This document shows positions 53,921 through 62,394 of a stretch of DNA of 64,000 nucleotides, piece after piece. Both the position numbers and the translations under genes were made by a program. Each line of letters opens with the position of its first letter. Position 1 is the stretch's first letter. A model generated the notes under the pieces. The model made no database searches and was not told the DNA's origin. It worked only from the letters and a program-made list of their open reading frames with translations. This stretch comes from Isosphaeraceae bacterium (GTDB lineage Bacteria; Planctomycetota; Planctomycetia; Isosphaerales; Isosphaeraceae): positions 2,418,001 to 2,482,000 of the forward strand of contig BPJS01000001.1 of NCBI GenBank assembly GCA_026004735.1. Direction: 5' to 3'.

Positions 53921-54802
53921 ATGCCTCCCCTCGTCAGCATCGGCCTTCCCGTGTTCAATGGTGAGCGTTACATCCGCGAGGCCCTCGACTCACTTCTCGC
54001 CCAGACCTACCCCCACTTCGAGCTGATCGTCTCCGACAACGCCTCGACCGACGCGACGGCTTCCATCTGCCAGGAATACGTCGCCCGCGATTCTCGCATT
54101 CGCCTGGTTCGTCAGCCGGTCAACATCGGGGCACCGGCCAACTACAACGAAGTCTTCCGGCTCGCCTCGGGCGACTATTTTCGCTGGACTTCGTCCAACG
54201 ACCTGGCCGCTCCCTCGCTCCTCGAGCGCTGCCTCAAACGGCTCTGCGATCATCCCGACGCCGTGGTCTGCTACCCGCGGACCCGCTACATCGATGCTCG
54301 CGGCGAACCGACCAGCCAGGTCGTCTCGTCGCCTGAACTGGTTCAGCCTCGACCCTCGGATCGCTTCATCCACCTGATCGAGCACCTCCAGGCCAACAAC
54401 ATCTACGGAGGGTTGTTCCGCACCGCAGCGCTTCGCCGAACCGGACTCGAGCGGCTCCATCCTGGCGGCGACCTGGTGCTCCTGGCCGAACTGGCTCTGC
54501 TCGGCACATTTATAGAGGTCCCCGAGCCGCTTTACCTGCGTCGCATGACCAGCGAGACGGCGACCGTTCATCGCTCGCCGGCTCAAATCAAGCAACTCTA
54601 CGACCCAGCGAACACCTGGCCGGGCTTCTGGATCCGATGGCCGCTGCTGAGCCATTTTCTCGGCGTTGCCCTGCGCGGTCCGCTACCGCCAGGCGAGCGG
54701 CTCCGCCTTACCAGCTACGTCCTCAAATTGTTCTACTGGTCGCGCGGCGATCTTTGGAACGAGTGCCGCCACAACTTCAACATGTGTGCACCCATCGCAT
54801 GA
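53921..54802 (+). CDS. GT2-family glycosyltransferase
   Basis: 293 residues. GT-A motifs at the N-terminus: SIGLPVFNGERYIREALDSL, LIVSDNASTDATASIC, and a metal site in RWTSSNDLAAPSLL. A central segment, NNIYGGLFRTAALRRTG, fits the acceptor region of small GT2 enzymes. It has no transmembrane segment. The stop overlaps the start of the next gene by ATGA (54799). Sugar specificity not known. Confidence 0.92.
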   Translation: MPPLVSIGLPVFNGERYIREALDSLLAQTYPHFELIVSDNASTDATASICQEYVARDSRIRLVRQPVNIGAPANYNEVFRLASGDYFRWTSSNDLAAPSLLERCLKRLCDHPDAVVCYPRTRYIDARGEPTSQVVSSPELVQPRPSDRFIHLIEHLQANNIYGGLFRTAALRRTGLERLHPGGDLVLLAELALLGTFIEVPEPLYLRRMTSETATVHRSPAQIKQLYDPANTWPGFWIRWPLLSHFLGVALRGPLPPGERLRLTSYVLKLFYWSRGDLWNECRHNFNMCAPIA

Positions 54803-56199
54803 CACGCCGGCGCCGATCGTGGCCGCTGTTGCTACCCGGCCTGGCCCTCTGTCTGCTCGCTCTGTTCGCCTGCGCACCGTCGCACACATGCCCGTCTGTG
54901 GCCCGGTCGACCCGTGTCGCCGCAACCAACGACCGGTTCCCCCTGAGCCTCTCGGCCAATCGGCGGTTTCTGATCGACGCCAGCGGTAAGCCCCTCTTTC
55001 TCCTGGGCGACACGGCCTGGTCACTGATTGCCCAGCTCCGCCGAGAGGAAGCCGAACTTTATCTCGACGATCGCCGCGCGCGCGGCTTCAACGCCATCCT
55101 GGTCAACCTTCTCGAACACCGATTCGCTGACAACGCCCCCCGTAACGCCTACGGCCACGCCCCCTTCCTCAGCGCCGCCTTCGACCAGCCCTGCGAGGAA
55201 TACTTCCGTCACGCCGACTGGATCCTGACGCGCGCCTGCGCAAAGGGAATCGCCGTCTTCCTGGTTTACGCCTACCTGGGTTACGAAGGAGGAGATCAAG
55301 GCTGGGCCCGCGAATTGCAACACACCAGCCCCGAAACCTGCCGCCGTTTCGGCGCGTTTCTCGGCCACCGCTACGCCAATCTACCCAACCTGGTCTGGGT
55401 CGCCGGCGGTGACGCCGCGCCCGATACCCTGAATCTCGCCCCTCAGGTCAATGCCCTCGTCGACGGCATTCGATCCGCCGGCGCCCGCCAGCTCCATACC
55501 GCCCACAGCCGGCGGCATCGCTCCGCCTGCGACGACTTCAACGCCGCCTGGCTCGACCTGAACACCACCTACTCCGACTGCGACCAGGCGCTTGCCCGGC
55601 TCCGCCTCGACGGCCGCCGGACTCCTACCCTCCCATTCCTCTTGATCGAGGGACGCTACGAAAACGAGGGAGCCTCTCCCACCTGCCTCCGCGCCCAGGC
55701 CTATTGGACCCTCCTGACCGGCGGCTGCGGATACTTCTTCGGCAATCTGCCCGTCTGGGGCTTTGGCGCCGGCTTCGAGGCTGGCGGACGCGACTGGTTC
55801 TCGGCCCTCGACTCCCCAGGCGTCCGCTCCCTGTCCCTGTTCGCTCAACTGGTCCGCGCCTGGCCCTGGCATCGCCTCCAGCCCGACACTCAGGCCCAGT
55901 TCCTCCGCGACGGCCCCCGCGAGGCTGTCGCCGCCTTCTCGGTCGACGACAAGCTCGCCCTGATCTACATGCCGAAGATCTCCCGCATAAGACTCGACGC
56001 CCGCTTCCTCTCGGACCGCCCGCTGCTGGCCGTCTGGTACCGGCCGCAGGACGGACGCTGCCACCGCGTCGAGACCGTCGCGCCTGCCGCCGAACTCGTT
56101 CTCGACCCGCCGCCAGGCGACGATGCGCTTGCGCTCCTCGCCCGCCCATCGAGCCTCATCGAGCCATGTATCCCCACGCCCGGGCGGGACGGACCATGA
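54799..56199 (+). CDS. DUF4038 (apiosidase-like) glycoside hydrolase, exported
   Basis: About 466 residues from the ATG at 54799, overlapping the GT2 stop. A signal sequence ends with a possible lipobox (LLALFAC). The core is of the DUF4038/apiosidase-like type: RRFLIDASGKPLFLLGDTAW is the family start and LVWVAGGDAAPD and LIEGRYENEG carry acidic residues that could be catalytic. This (beta/alpha)8 family removes branching sugars such as apiose from glycans; it may trim a branched sugar of this EPS. Coupled to the pyruvyl transferase gene by ATGA (56196). Confidence 0.88.
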   Translation: MTRRRRSWPLLLPGLALCLLALFACAPSHTCPSVARSTRVAATNDRFPLSLSANRRFLIDASGKPLFLLGDTAWSLIAQLRREEAELYLDDRRARGFNAILVNLLEHRFADNAPRNAYGHAPFLSAAFDQPCEEYFRHADWILTRACAKGIAVFLVYAYLGYEGGDQGWARELQHTSPETCRRFGAFLGHRYANLPNLVWVAGGDAAPDTLNLAPQVNALVDGIRSAGARQLHTAHSRRHRSACDDFNAAWLDLNTTYSDCDQALARLRLDGRRTPTLPFLLIEGRYENEGASPTCLRAQAYWTLLTGGCGYFFGNLPVWGFGAGFEAGGRDWFSALDSPGVRSLSLFAQLVRAWPWHRLQPDTQAQFLRDGPREAVAAFSVDDKLALIYMPKISRIRLDARFLSDRPLLAVWYRPQDGRCHRVETVAPAAELVLDPPPGDDALALLARPSSLIEPCIPTPGRDGP

Positions 56200-57518
56200 A
56201 CCGCAGCACCTGCCTGGACAGCCCCAGAGTCGAGAACGATTCGATCAGCCGCAGACTCACCAGCTCCGCCGGCCCTCGCTTCGGCCTGCTCGGTCCCTAT
56301 GGCGCCGGCAATCTCGGTGACGCCGCCATTCAGGATGCCGTGATCGGCCTGATCCGCTCGGCTCGCCCCGACGCCCAATTCGTAGCCATCTGCCCGCACT
56401 CGGCCGACGCCCAAGCCCGCCATGGAATCGACGCGCTGCCTCTGACGCCCGCCGCCGCCACGCCCTCGCCGCCCGCCTGGCTCCGTTGGCTTCTGGATCA
56501 TCCTTCACGCCGACTTACCCGGCGGCTGGTGCGGCGGCTCGCTTGGGAACTGCACCGCAGCGGCCGCGCCCTTCGCTTCCTCGTGGAAACCTGGCGCCGG
56601 CTCAAGCGGGTGGACGTCCTGGTGATCTCCGGCGGCGGTCAGATCGACGACTTCTGGGGCGGCCCTTGGTCCCACCCCTTCTCCCTGGCCCTCTGGACCT
56701 CGCTGGCCCGGCTCCGCGGCTGTCCAGTCATCGCCCTCTCACTCGGCGGAACCCAACTCCGCCACCGGCTCAGCCGGGTCTTCGTCCGCCACGCCCTCAG
56801 CCTGGCCCAGTCACGCTCCTTCCGCGACCCATCCACCCGCGCCTTCGTCGCGACCCTCGGTCTGCCCGAACGCGACCCAGTCATGCCCGACCTCGCATTC
56901 GCCTGCCCCCGCCCGCCTCGGCCCAACCACCGACCCACGCCTCCCGTGCTGGGCATCTGCCCGATCGCGGCCGATGCCTGGACCCATCCCGACGACCCCG
57001 CTGCCGCCCGTCTGCTCGATCGCCTTGAAGCCTTGGCCCGCGACCGCCTCGAACATGGTTGGAGTATCAACCTGTTTGCCTCCCAGGTCGTCGCCGATCG
57101 TCCCGTGGTCGAGCAGCTCGCGCGGCGACTGACGACCTCACCCCACCGCGGCAGATTGGTCCGTCTGCGCACAAGCCCGGTCGCATCAGTCGCCGACTTT
57201 CTGAACGCTGCTGCCTCGGTCGACCTTCTGGTGGCCGCGCGGATGCATGCGGTCCTGCTGAGTTTTGTCGCCGCCACACCCGCGATCGCGATCTGCTACG
57301 ATCCCAAAGTGCGATCGCTCATGTCCCAGGTCGGCTTGTTACCCTACGCCCTCGACCTCGCCGAGGCGGACGCCCCACGCCTGGCACAGGCGGTGGACGC
57401 AGCGTTTGCGCAGCGTCGGCAACTCGCCGCCCAGATCGAATCCCAGGTCGACGCGTTTCGTAACCAACTATCCGACCACATCGCCGCCGACGTGCTTCCC
57501 GCCGTCCTGCCCGGCTGA
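56196..57518 (+). CDS. Polysaccharide pyruvyl transferase family protein
   Basis: About 440 residues from the ATG at 56196. N-terminal motif GLLGPYGAGNLGDAAIQDAV and the mid segment LVISGGGQIDDFWGGPWSHPF plus the C-terminal LVAARMHAVLLSFVAATPAIAI are typical of the CsaB/WcaK/PS_pyruv_trans family. Such enzymes add pyruvyl ketals from PEP to exopolysaccharides or cell-wall polymers. It is upstream of the Wzx gene by 116 bp. The long in-frame extension upstream to 55704 overlaps the DUF4038 gene and is rejected. Confidence 0.9.
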   Translation: MNRSTCLDSPRVENDSISRRLTSSAGPRFGLLGPYGAGNLGDAAIQDAVIGLIRSARPDAQFVAICPHSADAQARHGIDALPLTPAAATPSPPAWLRWLLDHPSRRLTRRLVRRLAWELHRSGRALRFLVETWRRLKRVDVLVISGGGQIDDFWGGPWSHPFSLALWTSLARLRGCPVIALSLGGTQLRHRLSRVFVRHALSLAQSRSFRDPSTRAFVATLGLPERDPVMPDLAFACPRPPRPNHRPTPPVLGICPIAADAWTHPDDPAAARLLDRLEALARDRLEHGWSINLFASQVVADRPVVEQLARRLTTSPHRGRLVRLRTSPVASVADFLNAAASVDLLVAARMHAVLLSFVAATPAIAICYDPKVRSLMSQVGLLPYALDLAEADAPRLAQAVDAAFAQRRQLAAQIESQVDAFRNQLSDHIAADVLPAVLPG

Positions 57519-57634
57519 GCCGCTGGCCGGGCACTCGACCGCCCCTCGATGTTCTCGACCCGGTTTCTTGAGCTGATCCCACGCTCCAAATCGCGGCCGA
57601 ACGATCGAACCTGACCTGCAACGATTCTCACGGC

Positions 57635-59221
57635 ATGTTCCGCGTCATCGCCCGCAACATCATCGCCAACTGGCTCGGCTACGCCGTCAATGCGGTCGTC
57701 GGGTTGCTTCTGACTCCGTTTGTTCTGCAGCATCTCGGCCAGTCGCGCTATGGTATCTACAGCCTGGTCGCCAGTCTGATCGGTTACTACGGTTTGCTGG
57801 ACCTCGGTCTACGGGCCGGCACCACCCAGCTTCTGACCCGACAACTGGCCGCCGGCAACCACGACGCCCTGAATCGTACCTTCAGCTCAGTCCTGGTGGC
57901 TTTGGCCGGCCTGGCAGTGACGATGGGCCTCTTGAGCCTGCTGCTCGGATGGTTTGGTCCCGAGCTGTTCCGCTTGCCGGCCGAGCTACGCCCAGAATTT
58001 TTCGGTTGTGTTGTGCTCGTTGGCGCCACCGCTGCAGTGCAGTGTCTCCTATTCCCATTTTCTTCACTGTTCACAGCGACCCAACGCTACGACCTGTCGA
58101 ACTCGATCGGCATCACCTTCCGCTTGCTGCTTGCGCTGGCGATCTGGTGGGTCCTGTCGCGAGGCCACGGCTTGCTGGGGCTGGCCGCAGTCAGCCTGGT
58201 TGTCAACGGGATCGAATACTCGGCGCGCGCGCTCATTGCCTACCGCCTGGTTCCCCAGCTTCGCATCCAGTTAAGCGGCCTGCGTCTGGCCGATCTCCGG
58301 CCACTCTTTGGTTTCAGCTTCTGGAACTTCCTGATCGCGATCAACACGATCATCCTCTACCAGACGGACTCGATCCTGATCGGGCTGTTCCTGCCGGTCG
58401 CCGCCATTGCACTCTATGCGCTGGCATCCAACCTGATCCGCTATCTGGCCGACGTTCTGGGCTCGGCCCGGAGCGTCTTCTTTCCAGCCGCTGCTCACCT
58501 GTTCGCCGCCAACGATCGGCCGGCCCTCGAGCGCCTCTATATCCTGGGCTCGCGATTCGTCCTGATGGCGGTGGCCGCCGTCGTGATCATGGCCGGCTGC
58601 TGGGCCGGGGATTTTTTCCGTGTCTGGGTGGGCCGCAGGAGCCTCGACGCCGCCAGCCTCGCCACCGCCGTCCTCGTGTTCCGCATTCTGCTCATCCATT
58701 TAGCGGCCGAGTTCGCCGCCGGAGCCTCCGGGCAGATTCTGCTCGGCTCGGGCCGGATCAAGATCCTGGGCGTGCTGGCCTTCGGCCAGGCCGTCCTCAA
58801 CCTCGCCGTCAGCATCGCGCTGGCGCCTTGGCTGGGGCTGGTCGGCGTCGCTCTTGGAACCGTCGTCTCGTCGATCACCTTCCGCGCCGTGCCAACGGTC
58901 CTCCTGGCCAGCCGGCTCCTCGGCATCTCCTCCACCGCGTATCTGCGATGGATCGTCCCACGCCCCTTTGCCTTCGCCGCCCTGCTCGCCTTGTCCTGCC
59001 TCACCCTCCGTCGCCTCGACCCGCCCGATTCGTTCGCTCACCTGGCCCTCCACGGCCTACTGGCTGCGTTGCTCAGCGCTGGCCTCGGTCTCGCCCTGGG
59101 ACTCGAACCCGCCGCTCGAGCTCGCCTCCTGGGCCGACTGCCCCGCCTCGGACTCCGATCTCAACCCAGACCCATCGACGACCAAACCGAGCCTGCCCCC
59201 ACGCGTGCCGACGTCTGCTGA
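57635..59221 (+). CDS. Wzx-type polysaccharide flippase (MATE/MOP superfamily)
   Basis: 528 residues with about twelve to fourteen hydrophobic segments: ANWLGYAVNAVVGLLLTPFVL near the N-terminus, FSFWNFLIAINTIILYQTDS and GQAVLNLAVSIALAPWLGLVG in the middle. This pattern fits Wzx/PST-type flippases that translocate undecaprenyl-linked repeat units. Together with the initiating transferase, the Wzy-like protein and the BY-kinase, it completes a Wzx/Wzy-dependent EPS pathway. The 3' end carries a Pro/Arg-rich tail. Confidence 0.92.
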   Translation: MFRVIARNIIANWLGYAVNAVVGLLLTPFVLQHLGQSRYGIYSLVASLIGYYGLLDLGLRAGTTQLLTRQLAAGNHDALNRTFSSVLVALAGLAVTMGLLSLLLGWFGPELFRLPAELRPEFFGCVVLVGATAAVQCLLFPFSSLFTATQRYDLSNSIGITFRLLLALAIWWVLSRGHGLLGLAAVSLVVNGIEYSARALIAYRLVPQLRIQLSGLRLADLRPLFGFSFWNFLIAINTIILYQTDSILIGLFLPVAAIALYALASNLIRYLADVLGSARSVFFPAAAHLFAANDRPALERLYILGSRFVLMAVAAVVIMAGCWAGDFFRVWVGRRSLDAASLATAVLVFRILLIHLAAEFAAGASGQILLGSGRIKILGVLAFGQAVLNLAVSIALAPWLGLVGVALGTVVSSITFRAVPTVLLASRLLGISSTAYLRWIVPRPFAFAALLALSCLTLRRLDPPDSFAHLALHGLLAALLSAGLGLALGLEPAARARLLGRLPRLGLRSQPRPIDDQTEPAPTRADVC

Positions 59222-59388
59222 ATCCCTCAAATCCGAGCCGCTCCCCAAAACGCGCCACCCACCGGATTCGAATCAGACCCGGCCCCACGCATCGACCCGC
59301 GTCACCACCTGTCCCGACGTGGCTAAACCGGGACCCGGCGTCGCTATAGGTCCCTGATCCCGGCGCGGTCCAAACACCCCCCCCGACC

Positions 59389-60345
59389 ATGACTCCGCTC
59401 CAAACTCCCGAGTTTGCCTTCATGGGCGGACGGCTTATCCCCTGGAAGGACGCCGTTCTGCATGTCTCGACCGAGGCCATCAACCGCGGCCTGAACGTCT
59501 ACGAGGGTCTCAAAGGCTACTGGCGTCACGACGGGGCGGGCTTCGGCGTCGTCGCCATGCGCCGCCACTACGATCGGCTCCGTCGCTCCGCGGCGTTGCT
59601 GCACATTCCCTGCCCCGTGGACTTCGACACATTTCGCGATTCCTGCCGACAGCTCTTCCGCGCTCTGCTCCGCCGCGACCGCGACATGTGGCTCCGCGCG
59701 ACCCTCTATGTCGTCGAAGGCCACTGGGGCGAAGGCACCGTCGCCGACCTGGTCCTCACCGCCTACCACCAGGACCCCACCCCCCCTAAGCCCATCCGCG
59801 TCGGCGTCAGCACCTGGCGGCGATCCTCCGACGTCTCCCTCCCACCCCGCATCAAGACCAGCGCCAACTACAACGTCGCCCGCCTGGCCCGCATCGAGGG
59901 CCGCCCGCGCGGCTGCTCCGAAATGATCCTTTTAAATCAGTGGGACCGTGTCGCCGAAGCCACTGGCGCCTGCCTGATCATGGTCCGCGACGGCACCGTC
60001 GTCACACCACCACCCTCCGAAGGCCGCCTCGAAAGCATCACCGTCCAGATCGTCGCCGCCCTCTGCCAAAGCCTCGCGATCCCCTACCAGGAACGCCCCA
60101 TCGAACGCACCGAACTGCTCATCGCCGACGAGCTGGCCCTGGCCGGCACCCTCAGCGAACTCACTCCCATCGAACAACTCGACCACTACCGCCTCCCGCC
60201 CCAGACCCCCATCCTCAACGCTCTCTCCTCACGCTTTTGGGGCGCGGTCCGCGGCGTCAACCCCCATCCGGCCATCGACCTCGAACCCGTCGACACGCAC
60301 GACCTTCCCGGCGACGTCCGCCCGGTCATTTTTCCCGCTCCCTGA
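59389..60345 (+). CDS. Class IV aminotransferase (branched-chain aminotransferase-like)
   Basis: 318 residues from the ATG at 59389. The fold IV pattern is clear: HVSTEAINRGLNVYEGLKGYW in the substrate region, the PLP-lysine motif SLPPRIKTSANYN (Lys near residue 160), and the EATGACLIMVRDGTVVTPP glutamate-binding segment, then a later ELTPIEQLDHY region. Known members transaminate branched-chain amino acids or D-alanine. Its place among nucleotide-sugar genes is odd, and it may make an amino acid or amino-sugar substituent for the EPS. It lies 167 bp after the flippase gene. Confidence 0.88.
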   Translation: MTPLQTPEFAFMGGRLIPWKDAVLHVSTEAINRGLNVYEGLKGYWRHDGAGFGVVAMRRHYDRLRRSAALLHIPCPVDFDTFRDSCRQLFRALLRRDRDMWLRATLYVVEGHWGEGTVADLVLTAYHQDPTPPKPIRVGVSTWRRSSDVSLPPRIKTSANYNVARLARIEGRPRGCSEMILLNQWDRVAEATGACLIMVRDGTVVTPPPSEGRLESITVQIVAALCQSLAIPYQERPIERTELLIADELALAGTLSELTPIEQLDHYRLPPQTPILNALSSRFWGAVRGVNPHPAIDLEPVDTHDLPGDVRPVIFPAP

Positions 60346-60461
60346 CCCGATCGTACCCACCCGGCTCCCTCCTGCCAGCGACGACGGCAACCAACCTGCG
60401 TTCAACCCGCTCTGCCCGGCACGTTTGGCCTTGGTGACCAACCACCGCCGAGCACCTACCC

Positions 60462-60467
60462 AGGAGG
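60462..60467 (+). promoter_or_regulatory. Strong ribosome-binding site of the cytidylyltransferase gene
   Basis: AGGAGG at 60462-60467 lies seven bases before the ATG at 60475. Most genes of this locus start by stop-codon overlap with weak sites, so this full Shine-Dalgarno sequence, after a 129-bp gap, suggests separate initiation of this gene. Confidence 0.75.
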
Positions 60468-60474
60468 CTTCGCA

Positions 60475-61278
60475 ATGAAAGTCGTCCTCTTCTGCGGCGG
60501 TCTGGGTACGCGCATCCGCGAGTATCCCGAGCCGGTCCCCAAGCCGATGATCACCATCGGCTACAGGCCCATCCTCTGGCACGTCATGAAATACTACGCC
60601 CACTACGGCCACACCGACTTCATCCTCTGCCTGGGCTACAGGGCCGACGTCGTCAAAAACTACTTCCTCCACTACGACGAGTGCACCTCCAACGACTTCG
60701 TCCTCTCCCACGGCGGGAAAAAGGTCCAGCTTCTTCACTCTGACATCGACGACTGGAACATCACCTTCGTCGACACCGGCATTCAGGCCTGCGTCGGCCA
60801 GCGGCTCAAGGCCGTCGAACCGTACCTCGAAGGCGAGCCGGTCTTCCTGGCCAACTACAGCGACGGACTGACCGACCTGCCCCTCGACCTCTACCTCGAT
60901 CACTTCCTGGCCCGCGACCGCATCGGCGCCTTCCTCGCCGTCCCACCTCCTTATTCCTCTCACATCGTCTCCTTCCAAGACGACGTCGTCGAGTCGGTTC
61001 AGCCGATCCACTCCTCGGGCCTCTGGATCAACGGCGGCTTCTTCGCCTTCCGTCGCGCGATCTTCGACTACCTCGAACCTGGCGAGGAACTCGTCGAACA
61101 ACCCTTCGAACGCCTCATCGCCGCCGGTCAACTGCTCGGCTACAAATACCGCGGCTACTGGACCTGCATGGATACGTTCAAGGACCGCCAGATCCTCGAA
61201 GAACTCTGGAATCGCGGCAACGCGCCTTGGGAAGTCTGGAAACGCCCCCGGCTCGCAGCGGCCATCAACGGCCGCTAA
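60475..61278 (+). CDS. Glucose-1-phosphate cytidylyltransferase-like nucleotidyltransferase (RfbF-like)
   Basis: 267 residues. The nucleotidyltransferase signature is visible: LFCGGLGTRIREYPEPVPKPM with the catalytic Arg/Lys, IGYRPILWHVMKYYAHYGHTDFILCLGYR, and VFLANYSDGLTDLPLD. This pattern matches RfbF-type enzymes that make CDP-glucose from glucose-1-phosphate and CTP. It would provide the start of a CDP-sugar path for the C-methyltransferase/SDR/RfbC set, but no CDP-glucose 4,6-dehydratase (RfbG) is recognised in the window. Other NDP products cannot be excluded. Confidence 0.88.
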   Translation: MKVVLFCGGLGTRIREYPEPVPKPMITIGYRPILWHVMKYYAHYGHTDFILCLGYRADVVKNYFLHYDECTSNDFVLSHGGKKVQLLHSDIDDWNITFVDTGIQACVGQRLKAVEPYLEGEPVFLANYSDGLTDLPLDLYLDHFLARDRIGAFLAVPPPYSSHIVSFQDDVVESVQPIHSSGLWINGGFFAFRRAIFDYLEPGEELVEQPFERLIAAGQLLGYKYRGYWTCMDTFKDRQILEELWNRGNAPWEVWKRPRLAAAINGR

Positions 61279-61365
61279 CCATCCCAAAACCGCCTCCAGC
61301 CTGCCAGTCAGCTCGCCGTCCGGCTCTCACCCGCCGAAAACGACCGCACACGATCCCTCCGTCCG

Positions 61366-62049
61366 ATGCTCTCGCTCCACATCACCAATCCTCCAGGCCG
61401 CGCCCTCCGAATCCTCTGCCTCGGCGCCCATGCCGACGACATCGAAATCGGCTGCGCCGGCACCCTCCTGACCCTCCTCAGAAGCCGTCCCTGCATCGTC
61501 CGCTGGGTCGTCTTCAGCGCCTGCCCGACCCGCCGCAGCGAGGCCGAGGCCGCAGCCAGTGACCTCCTCGCCCACGCCGCCGAAGCCTCCGTCTCCATCC
61601 TCGACCACCGCGACAGTTACTTCCCCTACCGCGGCGCCGCCGTCAAGGACGACGTCCAAGACCTCAAGCCCTTCGAGCCAGATCTCGTCTTCACCCACCA
61701 CCGCGACGACCGCCACCAGGACCATCGACTCCTGGCGGAACTGACCTGGAACACCTTCCGCAACCACCTCATCCTCGAGTACGAGATTCCCAAATACGAC
61801 GGCGAACTCGGCAACCCCAACCTCTACGTCCCCCTCAGCAACCTTATTCTCGAGCGCAAAATCCAACTCCTCCTCGATCGATTTCCGTCCCAACGCCACC
61901 ACCACTGGTTCGACGCCGCCACCTTCCAGGCCCTCGCCCGCCTCCGCGGCCTGGAATGCAACTCACCGACCCGCCTCGCCGAAGCCTTTCTCGTCCGCAA
62001 ACTGCTCTGGGACCCCTCGCCATCACCACAACCGCTCAGCCCCACCTAA
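61366..62049 (+). CDS. PIG-L/LmbE-family deacetylase
   Basis: 227 residues. The zinc-site motif is LCLGAHADDIEIGCAGTLL, and the second metal histidine lies in HHRDDRHQDHRLLAELTWNTFR. These enzymes hydrolyse N-acetyl groups on sugars, or modify nucleotide sugars and antibiotic intermediates. In this place it may deacetylate an N-acetylhexosamine or its lipid carrier. It follows the RfbF-like gene by 87 bp and is the last enzyme of the locus. Confidence 0.92.
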   Translation: MLSLHITNPPGRALRILCLGAHADDIEIGCAGTLLTLLRSRPCIVRWVVFSACPTRRSEAEAAASDLLAHAAEASVSILDHRDSYFPYRGAAVKDDVQDLKPFEPDLVFTHHRDDRHQDHRLLAELTWNTFRNHLILEYEIPKYDGELGNPNLYVPLSNLILERKIQLLLDRFPSQRHHHWFDAATFQALARLRGLECNSPTRLAEAFLVRKLLWDPSPSPQPLSPT

Positions 62050-62394
62050 ACCGATCCCAAGCCGCCCCGTCACCGTCGCAGCCGTTCGAGCCACCAACCA
62101 TTGAGCCGTCACTCCACTGACCTCAGCCCGAGTCCATGCCATAACCCACATCCCCCAAATCCTCGCTGCGGCGATCTCCAAACCGAGCCCCCCGCTATCC
62201 CCCGGCCCCCGCCCCCGCCTCCAAACAGCCTACTCAAAAAATCGCCGAATTGTTCTAGATTGTTTCGTTCGGAATGGTTATCGTTCTTTTAGGTCATTCT
62301 CGAGATTGCTTGGGGGGTGGTCACGCGCCCTGCGACGATCCAGTCACTCGATGTCGAATGGCCGGTTGTCTCTTCACCGACGAGGTTTGTCGTC
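62050..62394 (+). other. Intergenic region upstream of the PEP-CTERM gene
   Basis: A 345-bp gap. The part 62235-62310 is AT-richer and contains short TTG/TATC-like stretches, probably the promoter of the PEP-CTERM gene, but I cannot assign boxes. A GAGGT sequence at 62381-62385 is a possible ribosome site for 62395. No gene is seen. Confidence 0.45.

Noticed and set aside
62228-62320. Possible sigma54 (-24/-12) promoter before the PEP-CTERM gene
   Set aside because: GG and GC dinucleotides are there, but the spacing between them is 14 instead of 10 bases.
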